From contig CAYPAW010000058.1 in NCBI GenBank assembly GCA_964408795.1, forward strand, positions 16,404-80,403: DNA of 64,000 nt, read 5' to 3'. The translations under genes were made by a program, and so were the position numbers. The notes under the pieces are model-generated. The model was not told the DNA's origin. It was given only the letters and a program-made list of their open reading frames with translations, and ran no database searches. This DNA is from JABMQB01 sp964408795 (GTDB lineage: Bacteria; Bacteroidota; Bacteroidia; Bacteroidales; Prolixibacteraceae). Below, one piece after another: positions 45,392 through 53,676 of the stretch (its first letter is position 1; each line of letters starts with the position of its first letter).

Positions 45392-45920
45392 ATCTAGTAT
45401 CATTGTTCGTTTTTAATGGTTTTTCCCGATCTCCATCGGGACAACTCCCATGAAAAGTATCATCTTACCTGTATGCAAACAGGTCTATTCATGGTCGTTA
45501 TGCAAGCGAACTGATTTAAATCTAACGAACTCAAATTCTACATCTTATCAAAATACGACGGAACTGCGATACGTTAGGAAACGATAAATCTCCTCAGCCC
45601 GCTATGAAAAATGTCCAAATATATAAAAATTCAGGAATATTTTTGATCGATCGTGATCACGGTGCAAATGCAAAAGTTTGTCGAAAATGATCTTTTTTCC
45701 CAGGAATCCATTATTTTCGTTGCAAGACCGATCATCCCGGAAAAATTCAGGAATGAAAAGAGGAAGGGCCCTCCGGAAAAAGGTTCCGGAGGGATGGATG
45801 ATAGCTAGACCAAACCTGGAGAGGGCGGATTGTACAGCAAACCAATCCGGCCATAAAGAAAAGGAGGTTGTGATCTGTGCCGGACAATAGAAAGTGCCAC
45901 AACGCAAAAAAAAAAGGGAA
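45392..45920. other. Long spacer without clear gene, one dispersed palindrome
   Basis: This roughly 500-bp spacer between divergent genes holds TCCCGAT (45424-45430) paired with ATCGGGA (45435-45441), a member of the dispersed palindrome family. A GATCGATCGTGATCACG stretch near 45643 is rich in GATC. I see no coding frame with a recognisable protein and no exact promoter box. Confidence 0.45.
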
Positions 45921-47093
45921 ATGACTGGAAATATGGATATTGTAATGCGGGATGAAGATTTTGTGCTGTATGAAAATGAAAAACCGCTGTTGACAGACAA
46001 AGGGCATGTAGTTTCCCATGCAAATGCCAGGCTTCTGCGGTTGGCTATAACCCATGAAATCAACCACCCCGGGGAGAAATTTTCTCCTTTGGTCCTTTTG
46101 AAAAAACTGAACGATGCAGAACCCGGACCACTGTTCCGGGAGGATAGAATCAAAGCCATACTGGAAAACGATCTTCCATTTTCCATTCACAATAACACCC
46201 CCATCATCCTCCGGGAATTAATGGAATGTGCTCCTTTGCTTTCCGAATTTATTTTCCTGAATGCTTCAACCTTTGCATCGGCCTTCTCCGCATTTTTATC
46301 AACCCAGGAAAACCATCCCTCAAAAGAGGAGGTTATTCAATCGGCCATTTTAAAGTTACCCATTGAACAGCAGGTTGTTCTGGATCTTCTCCTCACAGAA
46401 GAAAGCCCGGGATTTCTTCCCCATCTTTTGTTGCTCACGAACCATCTTTCCGTAACCGAATATGCTGCTTCGGTACTGATCCTCCGGGTGAAGAATAAAA
46501 ATCCCGGGATCCGGGAATCCTTACCGTCGGCCGAAAGCTTCGCCTGGATGCAGCAATCCCTGATTCAGAAAGCCGTCATTGCCCTCGATTTTCTTACCCT
46601 CTGTAAAAACAGCCACTCGGTGTCCGTCATTCAGGAAATAATCAATCAGGGCGAAAACAATCAGACAGAATTTAAAAGCACCCTGCGCTGGGACCTTCAC
46701 CAGTCAAAAAAGAATCCGGACATTGAATATGCCTCATTAAAGACCCTTTGTGCTTTTTTGAACAGCGACGGGGGAGATCTGCTCATTGGCGTTCGCGACG
46801 ACGGATCCATCGAAGGAATCGAAACAGACCAGTTCATCAATACCGATAAGTTTTATCTCCACCTCTGGTCACTCATTAAATCAAGCCTCGGACAGGAAGT
46901 CGTCGAATGGATTAAAACGACCCATCAACAAATCAACCGTAAAACCGTATGCAGGGTACACTGTTTGAGGGCTTCCAGACCAGTATTCCTTAAACGGAAA
47001 GGAAACGACGAAGCTTTTTATGTACGAACCGGACCCGCCAGCAGTAACCTCGATATCCGGTCGGCATTAAAATATATTCAACAACATTTCTGA
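45921..47093 (+). CDS. AlbA_2 (Schlafen-like) domain protein with ATP12-like N-terminal region
   Basis: 390 residues from ATG 45921; a GTG at 45894 and an ATG at 45933 are alternatives. The last 150 residues form an AlbA_2/Schlafen-like domain: ENNQTEFKSTLRWD, ASLKTLCAFLNSDGGDLLIGVRDDGSIEGIE and FYVRTGPASSNL. The N-terminal 230 residues resemble ATP12, a chaperone for F1-ATPase assembly: VLYENEKPLLTDKGHVVSHANARLLRLAITHE parallels its LDGRPLRTP-to-EW region, and PHLLLLTNHLSVTEYAAS parallels its later helix. That second assignment is pattern-based and uncertain. Partner and substrate unknown. Confidence 0.7.
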   Translation: MTGNMDIVMRDEDFVLYENEKPLLTDKGHVVSHANARLLRLAITHEINHPGEKFSPLVLLKKLNDAEPGPLFREDRIKAILENDLPFSIHNNTPIILRELMECAPLLSEFIFLNASTFASAFSAFLSTQENHPSKEEVIQSAILKLPIEQQVVLDLLLTEESPGFLPHLLLLTNHLSVTEYAASVLILRVKNKNPGIRESLPSAESFAWMQQSLIQKAVIALDFLTLCKNSHSVSVIQEIINQGENNQTEFKSTLRWDLHQSKKNPDIEYASLKTLCAFLNSDGGDLLIGVRDDGSIEGIETDQFINTDKFYLHLWSLIKSSLGQEVVEWIKTTHQQINRKTVCRVHCLRASRPVFLKRKGNDEAFYVRTGPASSNLDIRSALKYIQQHF

Positions 47094-47101
47094 AATTCCT
47101 G

Positions 47102-47109
47102 TAAATTTG
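47102..47109 (+). promoter_or_regulatory. -7 box upstream of the MaoC gene
   Basis: TAAATTTG, an exact TAnnTTTG match, 98 nt before the chosen ATG 47207 and 17 nt before an alternative ATG 47126. Confidence 0.5.
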
Positions 47110-47206
47110 TAGAAAATCATCCCGTATGAAAGAAGTCCCCTCCCGAAGCATCGGATCACAGGGACAAAAACCAAAGGATACCAAAACAATAAATAGCAAT
47201 TGTCGT

Positions 47207-47674
47207 ATGAAGAAAGTAATTATTGCCAGCCATGAGGAATTTGAAAAATATCTGGGCAAAGAGATTGGAGCCTCCGACTATTTGAAAATCACGCAGGAAC
47301 AGATCAATAAATTTGCAGAGGCCACGCATGATTTTCAATGGATTCATACCGATCCGGAAAGAGCAAAAAAAGAATCCCCCTTTAAGAACACCATCGCACA
47401 TGGATACTTAACCCTTTCCCTGCTGCCCTTTTTCTGGAACGAGATTGTGGAAGTACGCAACTATAAAATGCTGGTTAACTATGGAATCGATAAGCTGAAA
47501 TTCAACCAGCCGGTGGTCGTAAACAGTGAAATCCGGGCCCGGGTATGGCTCAATGATATCAAAAACCTCCGGGGAATCACCCGGGCTCAGATGAAAATTG
47601 TTACCGAAATTAAAGGAAATACAAAACCGGCTTATGAAACTCTGGTTACCTTTTTATACCATTTCAATGCCTGA
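47207..47674 (+). CDS. MaoC-family (R)-hydratase
   Basis: 155 residues from ATG 47207. The hot-dog fold hydratase motif is FAEATHDFQWIHTDPERA with the catalytic Asp and His, then SPFKNTIAHGYLTLSLLP. These enzymes hydrate trans-2-enoyl-CoA to (R)-3-hydroxyacyl-CoA. An in-frame ATG at 47126 would add 27 residues without family similarity, although it lies closer to the promoter box, so the true start is open. Confidence 0.9.
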   Translation: MKKVIIASHEEFEKYLGKEIGASDYLKITQEQINKFAEATHDFQWIHTDPERAKKESPFKNTIAHGYLTLSLLPFFWNEIVEVRNYKMLVNYGIDKLKFNQPVVVNSEIRARVWLNDIKNLRGITRAQMKIVTEIKGNTKPAYETLVTFLYHFNA

Positions 47675-47894
47675 GAACAGTCAAACAACGAGCCTTTGAA
47701 AAAAGAAAGGACAACATTATGCATCGGGTCGTTGGGCCTTTCCGAGAAAGCTATTGTTGTTTGCTTCAGGTTCTTTTTCAGCCTGTAAACGAATAAATTC
47801 GCTGACTTCTGTGTAAACACCCGAAAATTTTTATACCATTGCAGCCGGAATCTCTGAGGATACGTATTCCTCCCTAATATTATATGATGTGACC

Positions 47895-49142
47895 ATGACT
47901 TTTAACGAATTTGATCTCAGCAGGGAAATACTGGATGCCATAGGATACATGGGATATCAGCAAGCCACACCGGTCCAGGAACAAGCCATTCCGGTTATTC
48001 TGAAAGGGAAAGATCTGATTGCGTGTGCCCAGACCGGCACGGGCAAAACGGCTGCTTTTCTGCTTCCCATTCTGGAATTTCTCCATAACCGGAAGAGACA
48101 CCACACCAGTACCCTCGTTATTGTGCCAACCCGGGAACTGGCCATTCAAATAGACCAACAAGTCCAGGGAATGTCGTACACCCTGGATGTTACCTCCATA
48201 GCCGTTTTTGGAGGCGGTGACGGCGATGATTGGGGACAACAAAAAAAAGCCCTTACACGGGGAGCCGATATCATCGTAGCCACCCCGGGAAAACTGATTT
48301 CACACCTCAATATGGGATATGTGAAATTTGACAAACTCGAATACCTGGTTCTTGATGAAGCCGACCGAATGCTCGATATCGGTTTTTACGATGATATCCT
48401 CAAAATCATTTCTTTCATTCCGAAAAACCGGCAAAGTATGATGTTCAGTGCCACCATGGCTCCGAAAATCAGAGAATTGGCGAAAAGAATCCTGAAAGAA
48501 CCGGTGGAAATCAACATTGCCATTGCCAAACCCGCGGAAGGTGTCCTTCAGGCAGCCTACCTGGTTCATGATGCCCATAAAATTAAACTGATCAATCACC
48601 TGATTGCCCATAAACCGGAGTATAAAAGCATTTTGATCTTCTGCTCCACAAAAAAGAAAGTAGCGGAAATAGAAAAAACCCTCAGAAACAAACAGTATAG
48701 AGTACGCAGCATTTCGTCAGACCTCGACCAGGAAAAACGGGAAGAGGTACTGCTGGATTTCAAATCCCGGAAGACACGGGTCCTGGTTGCTACCGACGTG
48801 ATGAGCCGCGGTATCGATATCAAAGAAATCCACCTGATCATCAATTTTGATGTCCCCCAGGATGCCGAGGATTATGTACACCGTGTAGGCCGTACAGCCC
48901 GCGCCGATGCTACCGGAATAGCCCTGACTTTCGTGAATGAAGATGATATGGGCCGTTTCCAACGAATCGAACAACTCATAGAACGCGAAGTGCTTAAACT
49001 CCAAACACCCCATGAGCTAGGAGATAGTCCTGAATGGAACCCCCAAAAAGCCAACAGTGCCGGAAAAAGAAATTTTAAACGGAGCGGGAAAAAACACAAC
49101 CCATCCAACGATAGAAAACGAAAATTCAAAAGAAAACAGTAA
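47895..49142 (+). CDS. DEAD-box RNA helicase
   Basis: 415 residues from ATG 47895 (a GTG 6 nt upstream is possible). Motifs in order: Q motif (GYQQATPVQEQAIP), I (AQTGTGKT), Ia (PTRELA), II (VLDEADRMLD), III (FSATM), V (ATDVMSRGID) and VI (HRVGRTARA). A basic tail rich in Lys, Arg and Asn (KRNFKRSGKKHN ... RKRKFKRKQ) likely binds RNA. Members unwind RNA in ribosome assembly or cold response. Confidence 0.96.
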   Translation: MTFNEFDLSREILDAIGYMGYQQATPVQEQAIPVILKGKDLIACAQTGTGKTAAFLLPILEFLHNRKRHHTSTLVIVPTRELAIQIDQQVQGMSYTLDVTSIAVFGGGDGDDWGQQKKALTRGADIIVATPGKLISHLNMGYVKFDKLEYLVLDEADRMLDIGFYDDILKIISFIPKNRQSMMFSATMAPKIRELAKRILKEPVEINIAIAKPAEGVLQAAYLVHDAHKIKLINHLIAHKPEYKSILIFCSTKKKVAEIEKTLRNKQYRVRSISSDLDQEKREEVLLDFKSRKTRVLVATDVMSRGIDIKEIHLIINFDVPQDAEDYVHRVGRTARADATGIALTFVNEDDMGRFQRIEQLIEREVLKLQTPHELGDSPEWNPQKANSAGKRNFKRSGKKHNPSNDRKRKFKRKQ

Positions 49143-49255
49143 CCCGGCATCCCCTCTTGATTCCTGGCATCAAATCAGGTTCAGACTGGCACAATATTTA
49201 CCCAATGATTATCAGTCTTTATGAGCAATGAAATAAGAATCCTGTTGACTGGATA

Positions 49256-50035
49256 CTAGTAGACCGGCATCACCCATTTTTCGGTGGGTTCGTATTTGCT
49301 GGCGCTGGCCCAGCGGATCCCGCGTTTCAGGATCTCCAGGGCTTCAGGCACATCAAAATCGGCCGCCACGTGGCCCAGCGAAGAGTAGAACACCCTGCCT
49401 TTTCCATAGTTTTTTTTCCAGACTACCGGCATCACACACCCCTCAATCCAGGAAGCATGGTCGCCATTAAAAGTGGTCGTTGCCAACACCTTCACATTTG
49501 GGTCGACATGCATATAATACTGTTCGCTGTGCATGGAAAAATCCGAAAGCCCCCGGGTTACCGGGTCTTTCTTATCGGTGATTTTCACGGTATAATCAAT
49601 AACGCCTCCGGGGTGAGCCACCCACTGGCCTCCCACCATGAACTGATATTCCGTATTCTGGCGAAATGCATCGGCCAGGCCACCGTGCCAGCCGGCAATA
49701 CCACACCCATTTTGAACGGCCTGCAGCAAGCCCTGTTCCTGTTTACTGCTGATTTCCGACATGGTGAAAACCTGAATAACCAGATCTACCTGATCCATGT
49801 ACTCTTTATCGGTGTATTTTTCCAGGTTATTATAAACATTCACTTCGGCACCTTCGGATTTCATCCAGGGAACCAGGATGTCTACACACTGTTTGGGCTC
49901 ATGGCCTTCCCAGCCCCCGTAAACAACCAGGATCCTGCGCCCCTGTAAACCCGGTAAATCTTGAGCCACCGCCGTTAACGGAATCAGCCAACTTAAAAAC
50001 AGCCAATACTTTAGAAAAAACTTTAATCGTATCAT
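49256..50035 (-). CDS. ThuA-like domain protein, secreted
   Basis: 259 residues. A signal peptide (FFLKYWLFLSWLIPLTAVAQ) is followed by a class I glutamine amidotransferase-like ThuA fold: RILVVYGGWEGHEPKQ, NGCGIAGWHGGLADAF, FMVGGQWVAHPGG, MHSEQYYMHVDPNVKVL and GRVFYSSLGHVAADF. ThuA proteins are tied to sugar (trehalose) use and related carbohydrate metabolism; the exact substrate is unknown. Confidence 0.9.
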   Translation of the reverse strand: MIRLKFFLKYWLFLSWLIPLTAVAQDLPGLQGRRILVVYGGWEGHEPKQCVDILVPWMKSEGAEVNVYNNLEKYTDKEYMDQVDLVIQVFTMSEISSKQEQGLLQAVQNGCGIAGWHGGLADAFRQNTEYQFMVGGQWVAHPGGVIDYTVKITDKKDPVTRGLSDFSMHSEQYYMHVDPNVKVLATTTFNGDHASWIEGCVMPVVWKKNYGKGRVFYSSLGHVAADFDVPEALEILKRGIRWASASKYEPTEKWVMPVY

Positions 50036-50057
50036 ACCATTCCATTTTATTGTACAA

Positions 50058-50082
50058 CCGGAGCCCCACGATGATGCTCCGG
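50058..50082 (-). promoter_or_regulatory. Stem-loop in the 5' leader of the ThuA gene
   Basis: CCGGAGC (50058-50064) pairs with GCTCCGG (50076-50082) around 11 bases. It lies between the promoter and the ATG at 50035 and has no T-run, so it could affect translation or mRNA stability. Confidence 0.4.
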
Positions 50083-50096
50083 CCCCTTACGGATCT

Positions 50097-50104
50097 CAAA
50101 GATA
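50097..50104 (-). promoter_or_regulatory. -7 box of the ThuA gene
   Basis: Reads TATCTTTG on the minus strand, an exact TAnnTTTG match, 61 nt before the ATG. Confidence 0.55.
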
Positions 50105-50263
50105 AAACAATTTTGATTTATCGCCGGCACAAAGTTTTCCCCTTTTCTTTCTACCTTTGTTTTGCAAACCGGAAAGTATAGAAAAACGCCGGGGTTTCAG
50201 AAAAGTCGATCAACCATTGACAGGGATCCTGAAACCATTCAGTCAATACAGCAAGTATGGAAA

Positions 50264-50325
50264 TTGAACATGCATTGATTGCGTTGTATGCCAGATATAC
50301 AAAATCTTAAATTAGTTTGATTCAC
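50264..50325 (+). repeat. 65-nt upstream element, copy B (before mnmA)
   Basis: Starts TTGAACATGCATTGATTGC, contains GATATAC and AAATCTTAAATT, and ends at the ATG 50326, the same total length as copy A before the PspC gene. Confidence 0.7.
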
Positions 50326-51504
50326 ATGAAGAGGGCCGTTATTGGATTGTCAGGAGGCGTAGACTCCAGTGTAGCCGCTTATTTACTGAAAGAGCAGGGG
50401 TATGACCTCATAGGATTGTTCATGGTCAACTGGCACGAAAGGGTAGGTTCTCTGACCAGTGCCTGTACCTGGGAAGAGGATGCCCTGATCGCCGAAATGG
50501 TCGCTAAAAAACTGGCTATCCCATTTCATATTGTGGATCTTAGCAAGGAATACAAAAAACGGGTGGTAGACACTATGTTTGCTGACTACCAGGCCGGACG
50601 CACACCCAATCCGGATGTTCTCTGCAACCGGGAAATAAAATTTGATGCCTTTCTGCATGAAGCCCTGAAGCGGGATGCCGGGTTTGTAGCAACCGGTCAT
50701 TACTGCAGAAAAGCAGAGGAAAAAACCGGAGATCACCGTGTTTATAAGCTTCTCACCGGGAAAGATCCCAACAAGGACCAGAGCTATTTTCTGTGCCAGC
50801 TAAACCAGCAACAACTGGCCAAAGCCCTTTTTCCGGTGGGACACCTCTTAAAATCCGAGGTTCGTAACATAGCCCGCGAACAAAACCTGCCTTCCGCAGA
50901 ACGTAAAGATTCTCAGGGGATCTGTTTTATTGGAAAAGTTGACCTTCCGACCTTCCTCCAGCAACAATTGAAACCTAAAACCGGAAACATCATTGCCATT
51001 CCGGCCGGATTCATGGAAAAGAAAAAACGGGGGGAAGCGGTCACAGACAACTACCGGAAGCTGTGTTATCCTTATCCTTACAAACCCTGGAACGGGAAAG
51101 TGATCGGAGAACATCAGGGAGCACACTTTTTTACCATTGGCCAACGAAAAGGGCTTCATATCGGAGGGTTTAAAGAGCCTCTGTTTGTGCTTGCAACCGA
51201 CGTAAAACGAAATATCGTCTACGTGGGCGAAGGAAAAAACCACCCGGGACTGTACCGCCCCGGACTATTTATAGCGAAAGAGAATATACACTGGATCCGG
51301 GAAGACCTGAAAATGAAGCCGGGAGATCAACAGGATTTCAACATTAGAATACGCTACCGCCAACCTCTGGAGAAAGGAACCATCCATTGCAAAGAGGAAG
51401 GATACTACGTCCTCTTCAGAAAAGAACAACGGGGAATTACCCCGGGCCAATTTGCCGCCTGGTATCGCAATCAGGAATTAATCGGCTCCGGAGTAATTGC
51501 GTAA
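50326..51504 (+). CDS. mnmA: tRNA-specific 2-thiouridylase MnmA
   Basis: 392 residues from ATG 50326. The PP-loop is GLSGGVDSSVAAYLL. The two catalytic cysteines lie in PDVLCNREIKF and SQGICFIGKVD, and TGHYCRKA, GKDPNKDQSYFLCQL and FTIGQRKGL are also diagnostic. It adds sulfur to U34 of Lys, Glu and Gln tRNAs. It is preceded by the repeated 65-nt upstream element instead of a recognisable -7 box. Confidence 0.97.
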   Translation: MKRAVIGLSGGVDSSVAAYLLKEQGYDLIGLFMVNWHERVGSLTSACTWEEDALIAEMVAKKLAIPFHIVDLSKEYKKRVVDTMFADYQAGRTPNPDVLCNREIKFDAFLHEALKRDAGFVATGHYCRKAEEKTGDHRVYKLLTGKDPNKDQSYFLCQLNQQQLAKALFPVGHLLKSEVRNIAREQNLPSAERKDSQGICFIGKVDLPTFLQQQLKPKTGNIIAIPAGFMEKKKRGEAVTDNYRKLCYPYPYKPWNGKVIGEHQGAHFFTIGQRKGLHIGGFKEPLFVLATDVKRNIVYVGEGKNHPGLYRPGLFIAKENIHWIREDLKMKPGDQQDFNIRIRYRQPLEKGTIHCKEEGYYVLFRKEQRGITPGQFAAWYRNQELIGSGVIA

Positions 51505-51539
51505 CGAACTTATTGTATTTTAGCACAAAATTTGTTAAT

Positions 51540-52415
51540 ATGGTAAAATCAATGACAGGGTACGGAAAGAGGGAATTTGAATGGGGGACAAAAAGATTTA
51601 CCCTGGAAATAAAAACCCTGAACAGCAAACAACTGGATATCAATACCCGCATACCCCCTATTTACAGGGAAAAAGACCTGGTGATACGCAAAGAGCTTTC
51701 GGAAAAACTGATCCGTGGAAAAGTGGATTTTACGCTTTACATGGAAAACATGGGAGATGAATCCAATGCCACGATCAACGAAACGGTCCTGGTTCATTAT
51801 TTTCAACAACTAAAAAAAATCAGTGAAAACCTGGGGCTTCCGGTCAACGAATCAACGCTTGTGAATGCCATGCGGTTGCCTGAAACGGTCAGAACGAAAG
51901 CCGAAGAACTGGACGAACAGGAATGGCAGGAAATCATGAAAAACATACAAGAAACCCTGCATGCTCTTGATTCTTTTCGTATCCAGGAAGGCCATGCCTT
52001 AGCCAGGGATATGCATGAAAACAATATCGCCATAGGCAACCTGCTGGACACGATCCAACCGTTTGAGAAAAACCGCATCGAAACCATAAAAAACCGGATT
52101 AGGGATAGCCTTGCATCTTTGAAAATAAACGGAACCATCGACGATAACCGGTTTGAACAGGAGCTGATCTTCTACACCGAAAAACTGGATATCAATGAAG
52201 AAAAAGTACGGCTGCGAAACCATCTGTCCTATTTTGATGAGGTCCTGAACGCCCCGGAATCGGAAGGCAAAAAACTGGGATTCATATCCCAGGAAATCGG
52301 AAGGGAAATCAACACCATTGGATCCAAAGCCAACAACAGCGATATTCAACGAATTGTGGTTCAGATGAAAGATCACCTGGAACGAATGAAAGAACAGATA
52401 ATGAATATATTATAA
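51540..52415 (+). CDS. yicC: YicC-family endoribonuclease-like protein
   Basis: 291 residues from ATG 51540, where VKSMTGYGKREFEWG, the invariant YicC start, begins. The C-terminal DUF1732 block has FYTEKLDINEEKVRLRNHLSYFDEVL and KLGFISQEIGREINTIGSKANN. YicC proteins bind and cleave RNA in several bacteria. Its usual partner gmk follows 21 nt later. Confidence 0.96.
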   Translation: MVKSMTGYGKREFEWGTKRFTLEIKTLNSKQLDINTRIPPIYREKDLVIRKELSEKLIRGKVDFTLYMENMGDESNATINETVLVHYFQQLKKISENLGLPVNESTLVNAMRLPETVRTKAEELDEQEWQEIMKNIQETLHALDSFRIQEGHALARDMHENNIAIGNLLDTIQPFEKNRIETIKNRIRDSLASLKINGTIDDNRFEQELIFYTEKLDINEEKVRLRNHLSYFDEVLNAPESEGKKLGFISQEIGREINTIGSKANNSDIQRIVVQMKDHLERMKEQIMNIL

Positions 52416-52436
52416 AAAACCGCAGGAAAGAATATT

Positions 52437-53015
52437 GTGCAAACGGAATTACCAAAAGGAAAACTGGTCATTTTTTCGGGACCTTCAGGAGCCGGAAAAA
52501 CAACCCTGGTCAAACACCTTCTTCAAGGCAACCCCAAACTGGAATTTTCGGTATCGGCTACAAATCGAACACCCCGACCCAACGAAACCAATGGGAAAGA
52601 TTACTGTTTTCTTTCGGAAAAAGAGTTCCGGAACAAAATCAACAACCAGGAATTCATGGAGTGGGAAGAGGTATACCCTGGCACTCTTTACGGAACCTTG
52701 AAAAAAGAAGTGGAACGGATCCGGGAGAAAGGGAAACATGTCATTTTTGACGTGGATGTAGCCGGGGGATTGAAAATCAAGAAATTTTACGGCCAGGAAG
52801 CACTGGCTGTCTTCATCATGCCCCCTTCGCTGAAGGAATTGAAAAAACGACTCATATACCGGTCCACCGAAACAGAAGAGAACATGAACAACCGCCTTAC
52901 CAAAGCTGCCTATGAGATAAGCTTTGCGGAACAATTCGATCGGGTGCTAATCAACAATAACCTGAAAAAAACTCTCCTGAAGGCAGAAAAAATAGTGCGG
53001 AATTTTCTGCAGTAA
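52437..53015 (+). CDS. gmk: Guanylate kinase
   Basis: 192 residues from GTG 52437. The P-loop is FSGPSGAGKTTLVKHLL, followed by SVSATNRTPRPNETNGKDY with the GMP-binding arginines and MEWEEVYPGTLYGTL. The enzyme phosphorylates GMP to GDP. The GTG start and close position after yicC indicate co-translation; supplying GDP also connects it loosely with the Rel synthetase further on. Confidence 0.97.
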   Translation: MQTELPKGKLVIFSGPSGAGKTTLVKHLLQGNPKLEFSVSATNRTPRPNETNGKDYCFLSEKEFRNKINNQEFMEWEEVYPGTLYGTLKKEVERIREKGKHVIFDVDVAGGLKIKKFYGQEALAVFIMPPSLKELKKRLIYRSTETEENMNNRLTKAAYEISFAEQFDRVLINNNLKKTLLKAEKIVRNFLQ

Positions 53016-53152
53016 CCCATCGAGCAATACATTTCCAACCTCCCTTCTCCGGTCTTCGAATTTCGGACTTCCATCTTCTAACCTACTGATATTCAAATTT
53101 TATCAGACATATTCCGTTGGTTCCTTCCAAATTTATAAAAAAAACGTTTATT

Positions 53153-53160
53153 TATTTTTG
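53153..53160 (+). promoter_or_regulatory. -7 box before a candidate small RNA
   Basis: TATTTTTG, an exact TAnnTTTG match in the AT-rich spacer after gmk. A second near match with one extra T is at 53171-53179. Confidence 0.45.
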
Positions 53161-53166
53161 CATATA

Positions 53167-53266
53167 AATATATTTTTTGTATTTTTACTGAACGTTGAAT
53201 TTCTTCTTTCAACGGTGTGTTTGGGGGTTAAATGATAAGGGAAACAGAGGTTTCCCTTATTTCTTT
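53167..53266 (+). ncRNA. Candidate small RNA of about 100 nt
   Basis: Between the -7 box at 53153 and a terminator hairpin, no frame is open. CGTTGAA (53193-53199) pairs with TTCAACG (53208-53214). Then a G-rich single-stranded stretch TTTGGGGGTTAAATG follows, and AAGGGAAAC (53237-53245) pairs with GTTTCCCTT (53250-53258), followed by a T-rich end. Promoter, two hairpins and a terminator fit a free-standing small RNA. I cannot assign it to a named family. Confidence 0.45.
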
Positions 53267-53328
53267 TAACATCCTGACGTTTCAAATGATGATCCCTTTT
53301 TATTTTTCAATTCGTAAAGGATTACCCC

Positions 53329-53346
53329 TCCCGATGTACATCGGGA
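53329..53346. repeat. 18-bp perfect palindrome TCCCGAT/ATCGGGA type
   Basis: TCCCGATGT followed by its reverse complement ACATCGGGA. It lies in the gene-free spacer 53016-53676 and belongs to the palindrome family at 3245, 11575 and 45424. Confidence 0.7.
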
Positions 53347-53463
53347 TCGGGATTAAGCATCCTCCTGGGGATGAACATTAACCAGGCTCGTTTTTTTTCT
53401 CCCTTATCCAGGATCCGAATCCGGTCTTACCTCTAAGATTTCCTACGCACCAGGGACTTAAAA

Positions 53464-53496
53464 ACGAAAAAAATCGGGCCTGAATTTTCAGACCCG
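53464..53496 (-). terminator. Candidate terminator downstream of the TPR gene
   Basis: On the minus strand CGGGTCTGAA pairs with TTCAGGCCCG (53475-53496, one mismatch), followed by a run of T broken by one C. It lies 180 nt beyond the TPR gene stop. Confidence 0.55.
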
Positions 53497-53538
53497 TATG
53501 TACAGTTGGTTAAAAACGTCAGAAACAAGAAAGCTTAG

Positions 53539-53582
53539 CCTGAGCTATTCATAAATTTTAAAAAATATGAATAAAGCTCAGG
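53539..53582. repeat. 44-nt inverted repeat
   Basis: CCTGAGCT (53539-53546) pairs with AGCTCAGG (53575-53582), and inside it ATTCATA (53547-53553) pairs with TATGAAT (53566-53572). The loop is AT-rich. It is downstream of the TPR gene; with the 20-bp palindrome at 53654-53673 (GAATAATTCATGAATTATTC) the region is unusually dense in inverted repeats. Confidence 0.65.
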
Positions 53583-53676
53583 TTAACCCCGACTTAGATG
53601 AAATTAAACTTTTGAAGAAAGTTTTACTGAATCTTAGTCGCTGTCGGAGACAGGAATAATTCATGAATTATTCGGG

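Noticed and set aside
45602..46186. Minus-strand open frame of 194 codons
   Set aside because: It overlaps the AlbA_2-domain gene on the other strand, has no recognisable family or promoter, and looks like a frame shadow.
53016..53150. Possible small gene after gmk
   Set aside because: No frame over 30 codons with a ribosome-binding site or similarity was seen.
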